A stretch of DNA of 64,000 nt from Parietaria judaica (Eukaryota > Streptophyta > Magnoliopsida > Rosales > Urticaceae), in NCBI GenBank assembly GCA_954871525.1, contig OX940866.1, positions 13,477,001 to 13,541,000 of the forward strand, given 5' to 3'. Shown piece by piece: positions 10,301 through 20,701 of this stretch. Under the pieces are notes generated by a model that was given only the letters and a program-made list of their open reading frames with translations, was not told the DNA's origin and ran no database searches. The position numbers were made by a program, and so were the translations under genes. Every line of letters begins with the position of its first letter. The first letter of the stretch is position 1.

Positions 10301-13300
10301 ATGGCGATCGCAGCCCCTGGACAGCTCAATGTGCATGAATCCCCTTCGTGGGGTTCCAGAAGTGTTGATTGCTTCGAAAAGCTGGAGCAAATTGGCGAAG
10401 GCACTTATGGGTACTTGCTTCTTTTGATGTTTCTATAATCGTCGTATCAATTACTTGGGAAATTCAGTTTAATTATCTGTTAATCCGGTTATCAGTGTTC
10501 TCAAATCTCCTGTTTTAGGTTCTTCATGAGTTTCTGCTGCTCTAACTGCATTATTGTTGTTGGGTTCTGTAGTTCTTGAATTGGGGTTGTCATGGAATTC
10601 TATGATTTTCTAGCTTCTTTGTACTGTATGTCAACACTTCTATATAGTATATACAAGTTTAGCTCTTATATTGACATGCTGGATTCATAATCCATAGTCT
10701 AATTAACAGACTGTGGAAAGATTGGACTGGTCAATGAAATTAGTATGTTAATTTATGTACAATAATGCTCTTTCCGTTGACTAATTCATACGATTACAGT
10801 CTACTTCGATTTATGTATGGTTCCTTTTTTTCTTTTTTTTTTCAATTGGGATTTTGATTTGGCACCTCAAAGAATTAGATACTTCAACAAATTAATTGGT
10901 TGAGAACATGAAGATTTAGCTGGACGTTTTTTTGTTTGTTTTGTGATTTAAATGTTTTGGGTTTATTTTCCCAATATATATTAGTAAAACGGCTTCTCTT
11001 GTTTGCTTTACATTTTTGACAAGTAATGTTGTTGACCCGTTGCAGGCAGGTTTACATGGCTAAGGAAAAAAAGACGGGGGAGATCGTCGCTTTGAAGAAA
11101 ATACGAATGGACAACGAGAGAGAGGGGGTGCGTAACTTTTTTAGATGGGTTTGATTATGTTTCATCGTGATTCTGATTCCTGAATACCTTAGAGAAGAAT
11201 TGATGTATTATCTCTTCATTTAGGTTACACGTTTTCGTATTTCTTAAGCCTAATCATTTAGTAACACAGGTTTTCTTACCGTATTTGAATTCTATATTTC
11301 TGCAGTTCCCCATAACCGCCATTCGTGAAATCAAAATTTTAAAGAAGCTTCATCACGATAATGTAATCAAGCTGAAAGAGATCGTCACATCTCCAGGTAA
11401 ATTTGTTATGGTGGCCTTTCTATTTTCACACTCTCATGTTTTATGCAATGCTTATGTACAGTTCATTGAAATCCAAGTGGTTTCTCTTTCAGGACCCGAG
11501 AAGGATGACCAAGGGAGGCCAGGCAAGTACTTAATTTAACGTATTAGGACATCTCTAGTATGATGTGTAATGGATTTTTTTTTGTCACAAATATCCACTC
11601 TTTGAGGATAAAAACTTGTAAAGGATTCTTACCGTCTCTTTGCACCGCAGATGGTAATAAATACAAAGGGGGGATCTACATGGTCTTTGAATACATGGAC
11701 CATGATTTAACAGGTCTCGCTGACAGACCTGGGATGAGATTTTCAGTTCCCCAGATCAAAGTAAAACTAAATGCTACTTTTGCTTGTATGATTTGGTTCT
11801 TTTTTGTGCCCGGATGCGTGAATTTTACCTTTTTGTCCATCGCTTCTCCTTTGACAGTGTTATATGAGACAACTTTTGACTGGGCTTCACTATTGTCACG
11901 TAAATCAAGTACTTCATCGAGATATAAAAGGTTTGTCTTGAAAGCGATCATCTCGTTAGTCAATCCCCCTTTTGTGTGGTTTGGAATCTAAATTGTGTTT
12001 CATCTTTGCTCTCTAGGCTCTAATCTTCTCATAGACAATGAAGGCAACCTGAAGCTTGCTGATTTTGGGCTTGCTCGTTCCTTCTCAAATGATCACAATG
12101 CCAATCTTACGAATCGAGTTATTACGTTGTGGTATAGGTATATGGATTTTTCTTATCTTAGAAGTGGTGATGGCCTGTCTTGGAAGCTCAAATTACTAGC
12201 AATTGTTAATTTGAAGTTACAATTTTCAATTGGATCTTTTTGTTCATTTTATGCAGACCCCCTGAGTTGCTTTTGGGGACGACAAAGTATGGACCAGCTG
12301 TTGACATGTGGTCTGTTGGCTGTATTTTTGCCGAGCTTCTTCACGGGAAGCCCATTTTTCCTGGTAAAGATGAGGTAAAAGCTAAAATTCTATTATGAAA
12401 CGAAATGACCAATGGTTCTGCGGTCATTTTATGATGCAAATCAGGAAAGATTCATCTATTGATATGGACCTTGCTTTAGTTTGTAGCCTCACACTGTCAT
12501 TAGTTTTTCTACACTTTCTGGTGAAAAAGACTTAACTCCAACTATAAAAAATTGTAGTATAAATTACTTCCATTCTGTAGGAAATTTATAAATTTTTTGT
12601 GAAATTCCTTTAGAATTAATTCTTGGGTGCTTGTGACGTGCTCACTAGTTAGTTGCGTGCAAAATTTTTATCCATGTTTTGCTTCTGCAACACTGATAGT
12701 TTGTTATATTCAGATTTTCTTCTCTGAATTTTCGGCTTACATTTTAAAGCTTTACGACAAGAGTGATTTGTTGAACACATTTTTTTTTTACATTTTTTTT
12801 TTTGCAGTTATTTATTTATTCTTGCTTTCTTGTGGCTTGTGATGACTGTAGCCAGAGCAATTGAATAAGATCTTTGATTTGTGCGGAGCTCCTGATGAGG
12901 TCAATTGGCCCGGAGTTTCCAAAATTCCATGGTATAACAACTTCAAGCCTACAAGACCAATGAAGAGACGTCTGAGAGAAGCTTTTAGACAGTAAGTGAT
13001 TCATGATTATATAGCATTCAATGAATGTTAAATGATTCATTACGATTCTATTGTCACTGTTTCTGTATCATAAGTTATAACATAGCTGACCTCTTTATGC
13101 ATCATAGCTTTGATCGTCATGCATTGGAGCTGTTGGAGAAGATGCTTACGCTCGATCCTTCTCAGGTATCTCCTTATCTAATAAAGCTTTTGATATTGAT
13201 GTTCTTTTTGAAATTAGTATTTGACTTCTCGCTTTCAAGATCTTTTGAAATGCCCATATGATTCCATATTTTGGACTCTTTTCACATGTTCCAGTAAAAG

Positions 13301-14790
13301 CTAGAGATTTTACCAATATAATTCAGTTCTTGAAAAATCAGATAATCATTAATTTTTACCCTTACCCAAAAAAGACATAAATATAACATTTAGCTTAAGA
13401 ATACCTTGGTCTGCAAAAAGCAACTATTATTCTAGTTTTCAGCTCTTGTCAATGCCAACATCAGTTTAGTCTACCAATTGTCTAACAATTCTAGAAATAG
13501 AAGGATATCTTCAAAATACTCCATTTGCACTCTGTGTTTTCTACTGTCTTGTTGGCTTTTTGTTTCTACGGTATTCATTACACTAAAAATAGTAAAATAC
13601 TGTAGAAGTATTTATAATTTAATTATTCTAACAATTAGATAATTTTTTGGATATCATCTTGAAAGAAGGAGGATAATAGATGCGGAGCGAACCTATTTCA
13701 AATTACCTTTTTAAAGTTGTAAATATCCCTTAAGAAATCCAGAAGAGCTGAGTGTTTAAAAACTCAGCTCTCAAATACCGTCTTCACTGATAGCAGAAAA
13801 AAACACCTCTTGCCTTGAATTCTCTCCTATGTGTTCAGTTAAGTGCTTGATTTGCGTGCATGATCTCAAATACCGTCTTCACTGATAGCAGAAAAAAACA
13901 CCTCTTGCCTTGAATTCTCTCCTATGTGTTCAGTTAAGTGCTTGATTTGCGTGCATGACTATCCGGTTTTGTTAATATTTATTCTGTTGAGAAAGCACCA
14001 TTATCTAATTTGATGCTAAACAAGAGTCTATAACTTTTAGCAGCATGGTCTCAACTTCTCCTTTAACTTCTTTTTTGCGCAATCCATTTCAGAGAATCTG
14101 TGCCAAGGACGCGCTTGATGCCGAGTACTTCTGGGCCGATCCATTACCATGCGACCCCAAGAGGTTTTGCATTACTTCTCATTGTCCTCTATTTCTCATT
14201 CTTTTTTTCTTCATTTATTTGTTTCGGCGATGAAATAAGACGAGTTCTTCCGCAGTTTACCGCAATACGAGTCATCACACGAGTTCCAGACGAAAAAAAA
14301 GCGACAGCAGCAAAGGCAACTACACGAGGAGAGCGCGAAGCGACAGAAAATGCAGCACCCGCAGCAGCACAGCCGGCTCCCGCCCATCCAGCAGTCAGGG
14401 CAGGCCCACGCCCAGATGCGGCCTGGCCCCAACCAACCCATGCCCGCCGTTGCCGCTGGGCCCAGCCACCATTACGGAAAACCCCGCCCGTCAGGTGGGC
14501 CCGGAAGGTACCCTCCGAGCGGGAACCCCGGCGGTGGCTACAGCCACCCTAGCCGTGGAGGCCAAGGCGGTGGAGCTGGCTACAGCGGCCCCTACCCTCC
14601 TCAGGGCCGCGGCGCGCCCTACGGCTCTGCTGCCATCCCTGGCTCTGCTCCTCGTGGAGGCGGCGGAAGCAGTTACGGAGTTGGGAATCCCAACTATCAG
14701 CAGAACGGGCCCTACGGTGGGTCGGGCACGGGTCGCGGATCAAACATGATGGGTGGATCCCGCAATCAGCAGTATGGCTGGCAGCAGTAG
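10301..14790 (+). CDS. CDKC: Cyclin-dependent kinase C (CDK9-type), 512 aa
   Basis: Twelve exons: 10301-10410, 11046-11127, 11306-11396, 11493-11522, 11651-11760, 11858-11930, 12017-12137, 12257-12374, 12852-12991, 13108-13165, 14093-14163 and 14256-14790. They total 1539 nt, giving 512 aa, close to the ~505-513 aa of known CDKC proteins. The ATP loop GEGTYGQVY lies at residues 32-40, the catalytic Lys near 54, the PITAIRE cyclin-binding helix at 66-72 (the CDK9/CDKC signature), then HRDIKGSNLL, DFGLA and [11 protein letters not shown]. The tail has a KKKRQQQRQ basic patch and a long Gly/Pro/Gln-rich region ending [14 protein letters not shown] pairs with cyclin T and phosphorylates the RNA polymerase II C-terminal domain in the nucleus, promoting elongation and affecting splicing. 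Intron 4 must use a GC donor (CCAG/GCAAGT). All key residues are present, so the gene appears functional. I cannot separate CDKC;1 from CDKC;2. Confidence 0.96.
13769..13958. repeat. 95-bp perfect tandem duplication in CDKC intron 10
   Basis: The block beginning TCTCAAATACCGTCTTCACT at 13769 is repeated at 13864 with no difference that I can see. It includes the GCAGAAAAAAACACC and TTGATTTGCGTGCATGA stretches. Identity implies a very recent event or an assembly artefact. Confidence 0.9.
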
Positions 14791-16350
14791 GGAATATGAA
14801 CTTCGAAAACGAGCAATATTAGAATGAGGCAAGCTCTGATTTTAGTTCCTGAGTTTCTTGGGGTTATATGTTCAATAGTATATAGTTTTGGTATATAATG
14901 AATTCTATTTCCCTGAATTGGTTAACTGTTGAAATCACTGATGAACATCATTCATTGTTGAGAAAGTCTTATAATCTGGTTTGAATGATGTGAAAAACAT
15001 CTCAAGAAGAATGGAGCTTAAATCACATAAGTAGTGTTCCTATGCTCTATAATATTATATATATATATAAATAGAAGTTTTCCCGTCTTAAGTTTTGTGG
15101 GGTTCTCAGTTTTCAATCATTTATTGATCTTAAAATTCTGTCCATGTAGAATAGTTCTATATATTTGGTAGTTAGATTAGTCATTCAAGGTAGGTTTTTA
15201 ATTATTTAATTAACTAAATTTTTAGTATGTATATTCATCGGAATTTAGTTTAGCATAGCAGAATCGGAAAGCACTGGCCGCAAACTTACCTGGGCACTTC
15301 CTAGTTGACACCGCGAACGTTAACCCCCACTTATTGATTTTGGTTACACGAGGGTTCTTTGATCAAAATTTGGATATTTTCGTCGTCATTAACCTTTTAA
15401 TTGAATAATAAAAATTAACAAATTAATCTTTTTCACCTAATCGAACTCCATATTATAGAACATCGTGATTATTGCTCTCACACATATTGCACGGGATTAA
15501 GACGGCACGCAAGGGGGCTGGAAGAGGAGGCAGAGGCAGTCGTTCCTCTTACGTGAGGGACTCTCCACCGCTTACACGAGCTCAATCCTAAGAGGGGCTC
15601 TCCACCGCTTACACGAGCTCAATCCCGGGCTCGTATCATAACATTACATTTCACATGTCCTAAAATCTCCTGGTTCCACGTCTCGAACGGAAGAAGAAGA
15701 AGATGGTCGTTTATGCAGCAGTCGGAAGGAAAGACAAGATAGACACGATAGTATGCCGTCGGTTGTTGGAAGGAGGTCGGAGGATGAATCGTCGATGTCG
15801 GTGGAAGGATCAAAGAGGGCCGGTTTTGGAGGGAAAACGAGGGGAAGCCGAAGAGGAGAGAAAATAAGAAATAAGAAATAATACTTTAAAATCTTACTTA
15901 TCAACCGCCCCAAAGGATTAAATTTGAGATTTCGTAAAATACAGTGTGAACCAAAAGAGCAAAATCGCCACTCCAAGTTCTTTAGATTTAAAAATAATGC
16001 GAAAAGAAAATAAGGGATTTAAAAATAAATGTAAAAGAAATATCAGGTTATAACGAGGGTATGCAGCGAAAAGACAAGACAATCTCAGATAAGGTCTTTT
16101 AGCCGATTCTTTCGATTGTGCTGTCCCAATTGACTTAAGGTTGAACACTTATGCCGCAATTATCCCGAAATTTGAAAAGAAATCATATTTAACCGTTTAA
16201 TATCCAAAAATATTCAAAATCTGAGTCAATCATAGTTTGGAAAACTCTGGCCCAGCCACTCGCTGCGTGATCGCGTCCAGTTTCCAAGTTGTATGTCTAT
16301 TTTCTTCTCCATTTCTCAGAAGAAAGCCAAGCCAGCACTCAACACAGATA
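14791..16350. other. Intergenic region with a small tandem repeat
   Basis: CDKC 3' UTR sequence comes first. A 37-bp direct repeat (CTCTCCACCGCTTACACGAG at 15561 and 15598) follows later. The minus-strand open frames at 15,620-16,150 show no family resemblance or splice support. A TA run lies near 15,051-15,070. Confidence 0.5.
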
Positions 16351-16354
16351 ATCG

Positions 16355-17846
16355 ATGGCATCCTCCGTCGCCATTCTCTCCCGCGACCTCTTCGACTTTC
16401 AAATCTCCTTTCAGGTTGCCTTATTATGACCAATATCTTCTTGCTTGCAGTTGCATGTTAGCTCATCATCATCATTCCTTCTTGTTTTTCTTCCGAGTTA
16501 AAAGCTTCGAAAGATCATATCTTATGAAACTTGACTTATCTAGTACTAGGAATGCATGGACTATTTTTTTTCATACCTCTTTCATGAATTTTTCCCCGTT
16601 CCGGTTTAAAAAAAAGAAAAGAAGGGAAATTTACAACCGGAATCGGCTACGGCACAAAAAAAAAAAAAAGAAAACCGAATTTTTTTAGGATAGGTACTAA
16701 AAAAGTCTAATTTCCCGTTTCCCCGTTCCGCTTTCACCCCTAATTCACGGTGTCAATTTCAATTTCCGTTTTCTGCTATTTCCGTTTTTAGATTTGGGAA
16801 AGAAAACTAACAAGTGAAAGCTCATGCATGGAGAGAAAATGGTGTGTATAGCTAGCATTGAGTATTCAGCACATTTGATCTTCTGTTACAGGTTCCAGAG
16901 AGGCTCAACAGGCATGTTCAGTCTTCCATAGACGACCAGGCCGATTGGTAATGCTTATTCTTCTTCTTTAAATCTCTGTTGGGAGTCAATTTTCTTAAAC
17001 TTTTTTTTTTTTTTTTTTAAGTCATGTATTGTGTGTGTACATAGTTTCAATTATCTCAATCTATGCACAATATTTGAAGGTTTGAGAAGATACTAGTGGC
17101 ATGGAGAAGCGGGAAACCGCCTCCTAAAACAGCCGAAGAAGCCGCTCGGCTAGTGATCAAAGCTCTGAAGGGAGTCCGGGTAGAAGATGTCAAGGTACTT
17201 TATATCGATAATAATGTAGTTGCTGTTTGAGAAGAACAAAAACACGTTGTGTTGTATTTGATCGTTTGTTTGGCCGTTTTTAACGTGTGTTTATATGGCT
17301 TCTTGTATTTCTATGGTCTTCCACTTTCCGATATCCCTGTCGAAATTTCTCGCGGAACCGCAAGAGAGTGGCCTGTTGGAGTGAACTACGATTTTCAGAC
17401 GCTCCCGGTAAAAATGCAACATTACATTGACTTGTGTTTTCTTCAATTTTTTATATTTCATGATTAAACTGTAAATTCAGGATATTTTTATGTATATTTT
17501 TAGATTTTCAAACGATAGATATTTTATACTATAATTTTAGAACAACTGCAAAAATCAACTTCAATGCATCATTAAATTCGGCCCCCCTAATTACGAAATC
17601 CTCGTTCCGTCACTGTCATCGGTATTTCCTCGGTAACCGTGGTTATCTTAATGTCTTTTTAATTATATATCTTGGGTTGTTTGAAATGTGAAGTGGGAAA
17701 GGCAGGCACGGGAAAGAAGAGTGGCAAATCCAGAGAAGCCATTGGAATGGGGAATGAATAATCAAGGGAAGACTGGCAACTCATGGATAGTGTTTCTAAT
17801 TATATTTGTAGTTTTTTGTTATTTTATTTTTCGTTGGTTTGTGTAA
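16355..17846 (+). pseudogene. CAN-type (Ca2+-dependent staphylococcal-nuclease-like) gene without its nuclease core
   Basis: Pieces read as exons at 16355-16414, 16892-16947, 17080-17194, 17297-17407 and 17694-17846. They match the start and end of plant CAN1/CAN2 proteins: AILSRDLFDFQISFQVPERL, KPPPKTAEEAARLVIKAL, FYGLPLSDIPVE, GVNYDFQTLP, then WERQARERRVANPEKPLEW. In known CAN proteins the stretch between the FQTLP-like and WE..AR-like motifs is the SNase catalytic domain. Here those exons are absent and only ~286 bp of non-coding DNA separates the two motifs. The acceptor before FYGLPL is TATAT/GGC with no AG. The last exon runs on into a hydrophobic tail (WIVFLIIFVVFCYFIF) before TAA, which CAN proteins do not normally have. 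The N-terminal glycine for myristoylation is also missing. This is most likely a decayed or internally deleted copy; a short non-catalytic product cannot be excluded. Confidence 0.75.
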
Positions 17847-18250
17847 TGTCTAGGCTTTTAAGTCATATGTCTTGTTTTTTGTTTTCACTATTTAATGCAT
17901 TAATTATCTCCAATTGCATTTATATGCATTGAGACTATAAACAATTATTATCTTGGCTTTGTAAGAAATGAACTTAGACTATCCCTAATCATCTCTTAAA
18001 TGTTTATCATTTTTTAGAGTTCTGTTGGCAAATTTTTACCTTGAGGACTTGTTCAGTGTGGGATCTTTCCTCTTTATTCCTATTTATATATTGCAAGGTT
18101 ATAAATTTCAAGGTAAACCGATGACATGTTGTCGATAGGGCGAGAACACGGCGATTATGGTAAGAAAACCCATGCTTGTCATTGTTATTTTACAATTTAT
18201 CGTCGAAAAACTCTTGGACAAGTCGTCCTTACGGAAAGCGACAAGAAAAA
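17847..18250. other. Intergenic region
   Basis: AT-rich DNA after the CAN-like remnant. Nothing recognised. Confidence 0.5.
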
Positions 18251-18254
18251 AATT

Positions 18255-18320
18255 TGGCTCAGCGGAGCGCGTTTTGTTGCCAAGGCTGGGTTCAAATCCC
18301 GGTGAGTAGTTTTTTTTTTT
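18255..18320 (+). ncRNA. tRNA-like / SINE-like Pol III promoter
   Basis: TGGCTCAGCGG at 18255-18265 fits an A box and GGTTCAAATCC at 18289-18299 fits a B box, with spacing normal for tRNA genes. A T run follows at about 18308-18320 and could terminate Pol III. I cannot fold a convincing acceptor stem or anticodon arm, so a tRNA-derived SINE head or tRNA relic is more likely than a working tRNA gene. Confidence 0.4.
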
Positions 18321-18367
18321 CCTTCAAATTCTTCGTTGGGCCTGCCGTACTATTTCAATAAGACTTG

Positions 18368-19446
18368 TGTCACACCCCTAAAGCAGGGTAGGACTGGGGT
18401 GGGACAAGTCTTGTCGGGGATCCGTCGCTGGGTAAAATCCGGGTAGAATGTCTAGGTGTAAGGGTAGTCTAGGTGGGCTTCGGTAACGAAGGGCTAGGCG
18501 ACTACGGCAGGCTTCGTGGACTTGCCATCCCGTTGCCTGTGGCGTAGTGCTGGTCGGGAGCTGAAGCCGCTCTCCTGACGAACCCAAGGCAGGGTGAAAC
18601 CAGCGATGGCGACAAACGTGTGGATGGCTGACTCGGTTAACGGACTTACCGAGTGCCGCACGGGAGTCTTGCGGGTGGGTCTGTTTGACCCTGTGACAAC
18701 TTGAGTCCATTTCTCATGGGCCACACTGTTCTAATAAGCCTACATTAGGTATTTAAAGCATAGTATGCATTTGATATTATTGGTTATTAAATGTAAGGAA
18801 TGATATTATTGACCCTGTGACAAGTGGTATCAGAGCCAGACTGGCGCTTCTTCGTGCCCGTGTGCGGGTGTGCGTCCACGAGGATGCGTTTGACGGTGGG
18901 GAGAATCCCCAAAGTTCACAAAGAGTAATGCTGCGTAGTTCTGCCAAGCGCTCTGGAGGAGTAGGCAGGAGACCTTTCCAAGGGAGGCGAAGGGAGGGAT
19001 ATATAACCTCACACGCACGTGCGCTTTGCGAGTTATCAAGGGCGTGCTCGAAAGGCGAGCATGATTGAAGATCTATGTCGACGAGGGCGTCGACTCAAGC
19101 CGTTGGGGGAGAGTTTGTCACACCCCTAAAGTCAGGGTAGGACTGGGGTGGGACAAGTCTTGTCAGGGATCCGTCGCTGGGTAAAATCCGGGTAGAATGG
19201 CTAGGTTTAAGGGTAGTCTAGGTGGGCTTCGGTAACGAAGGGCTAGGCGACTACGGCAAGCTTCGTGGACTTCCATCCCGTTCCCTGTGGCGTAGTGCTG
19301 GTCGGGAGCTGAAGCCGCTCTCCTGACGAACCCAAGGCAGGGTGAAACCAGCGATGGCGACAAACGTGTGGATGGCTGACTCGGTTAACGGACTTACCGT
19401 GTGCCGCACGGGAGTCTTGCAGGTGGGTCCGTTTGACCCTGTGACA
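18368..19446 (+). mobile_element. Short non-autonomous LTR element (TRIM-like), rearranged
   Basis: Two 331-bp LTRs (18368-18698 and 19116-19446) start TGTCACACCCC and end CCTGTGACA. A primer site TGGTATCAGAGCC (18825-18837), complementary to initiator-Met tRNA, follows an extra LTR tail (GACCCTGTGACA, 18811-18822). A purine tract (TTGGGGGAGAG) precedes the second LTR. ACTTG flanks the outer ends (18363-18367 and 19447-19451). The interior is under 300 bp with no gag or pol, so it depends on other elements. Between the first LTR and the primer site is a 106-bp block (18699-18804) that is really downstream flanking DNA (compare 19447-19552), so the element was partly duplicated after insertion. 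Confidence 0.85.
18699..18804. repeat. Flanking DNA duplicated inside the LTR element
   Basis: This 106-bp block, starting ACTTGAGTCCATTTCTCATG, is nearly identical to 19447-19552. The latter is ordinary DNA downstream of the second LTR, beginning with the target duplication ACTTG. Confidence 0.85.
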
Positions 19447-19552
19447 ACTTGAGTCCATTTCTCATGGGCCACACTGTTCTAATAAGCCTACATTAGGTAT
19501 TTAAAGCATAGTATGCATTTGATATTATTGGTTATTAAATGTAAGGAATGAT

Positions 19553-19793
19553 AAAATTATTAATGTAATAAATTTATAAGTTGTTATCTTTAATTTTTAT
19601 ACAAATTTGTGTAATCCTATGTTAAATTACAAATACAACCTTTTATTTTATTTTATAAAATAACAACGATATTTTATAACCATATAGCATAAATTATTTT
19701 TGTTTAAAATATTCATCGGTAAACTTTCTAAAAAAAACTTACCAGTAAACATGTTACTAATCGACATACCCATAAAATATAGGATGCGATTTT
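19553..19793. other. AT-rich intergenic spacer
   Basis: Nothing recognised between the two LTR insertions. Confidence 0.5.
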
Positions 19794-20696
19794 TGTTGAT
19801 GTTTAAATTCGTCCCGTAATTTGAACGATAAAGTCATTAATTAAATTTACGGTCCATGTAATTTAAGACTAACGTTATGAATATAATTGAATATTCATAC
19901 ACAAAATGGGCCTGTGAGATACATGGCCAAAAGCCCAATAGATATTTGGACAAATCCAGGGCCCGACCAAGCCCTTCGGCCCAAAACCCAAAAGCTTATC
20001 CCGAGCAGAAAATGCCACAAAGGGACCCGAGCAGGAATATGGTCCCGACGACGAAAAGCCTGAGCAAGAGTATGGCTCCAGCAAAGAAATCCGAGCAAGA
20101 ACACACAAACTAAGCATAGAAGCCCGGACAGACCAAGTCAATGACCTCAATTCAAACCTCCAAATCCCGACCAAGAAAATTGTCACGACCGAGATTCAAA
20201 CTCCCCACGACATTGAGTCAAAGTCCACCATTGCGCGATTCTCTCAAGAAGTGGCCCACGTGTCAGCTCGACAACAAGTCAAGCCCCGAACTCGGAGCCA
20301 CTACCAACGTCTATTACGGCACCAACGGGAACAACTTGGAGGTCTATAAAAGCAAGAAGCTAGTTCCACACAACGCACACAAGCATTCATCCTAAGAGAA
20401 AAGAGTCCGTGAGATTTGTGTTTTTCAGAGTGTTTTTTTTCCCCGATCAATTTGGAATCGGCTTGTGGTTTTGATTGATCTTTTCATCATCAATAAACTT
20501 ACAGAGGACGTAGTCAACTACCGCATTAGGACGAGCCTCTCTAAAAAACCCTTATGCTCTTGTCATTTCATTTTTATTTTTGTCAACGTCATATTATTGG
20601 CGACGCGGAGGTCAAGATCCACAAATCTTTTAGCAAATTCAAATCGAAATCCCATACACAATTTCGTGATTGTTGGTGTGCGAAATCACGTCAACA
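19794..20696 (+). mobile_element. Solo LTR, 903 bp (family A)
   Basis: It begins TGTTGATG, ends ACGTCAACA, and is flanked by ATTTT on both sides (19789-19793, 20697-20701). A TATAAAAG box at about 20345 sits in the plus-strand U3 position. The downstream motif GTAGTCAACTACCGC..GGACGAGCCTCT is shared with the LTRs at 28,426 (minus) and 57,283 (plus), defining one family. No internal region remains. Confidence 0.9.
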
Positions 20697-20701
20697 ATTT
20701 T

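Noticed and set aside
14211..14749. Alternative frames over the last CDKC exon
   Set aside because: They shadow the Gly/Pro/Gln-rich CDKC tail, whose frame continues from the kinase domain and ends in the family's [12 protein letters not shown] terminus.
18255..18320. Functional tRNA gene
   Set aside because: A and B boxes fit, but I could not build an acceptor stem or anticodon loop by hand. Kept only as a tRNA-like/SINE-like promoter.
18368..18804. 437-bp LTRs instead of 331-bp LTRs in the TRIM-like element
   Set aside because: ACTTG directly follows the 331-bp end at both copies and matches the left flank, and the primer site is preceded by the CCTGTGACA end. The extra 106 bp is therefore flank.
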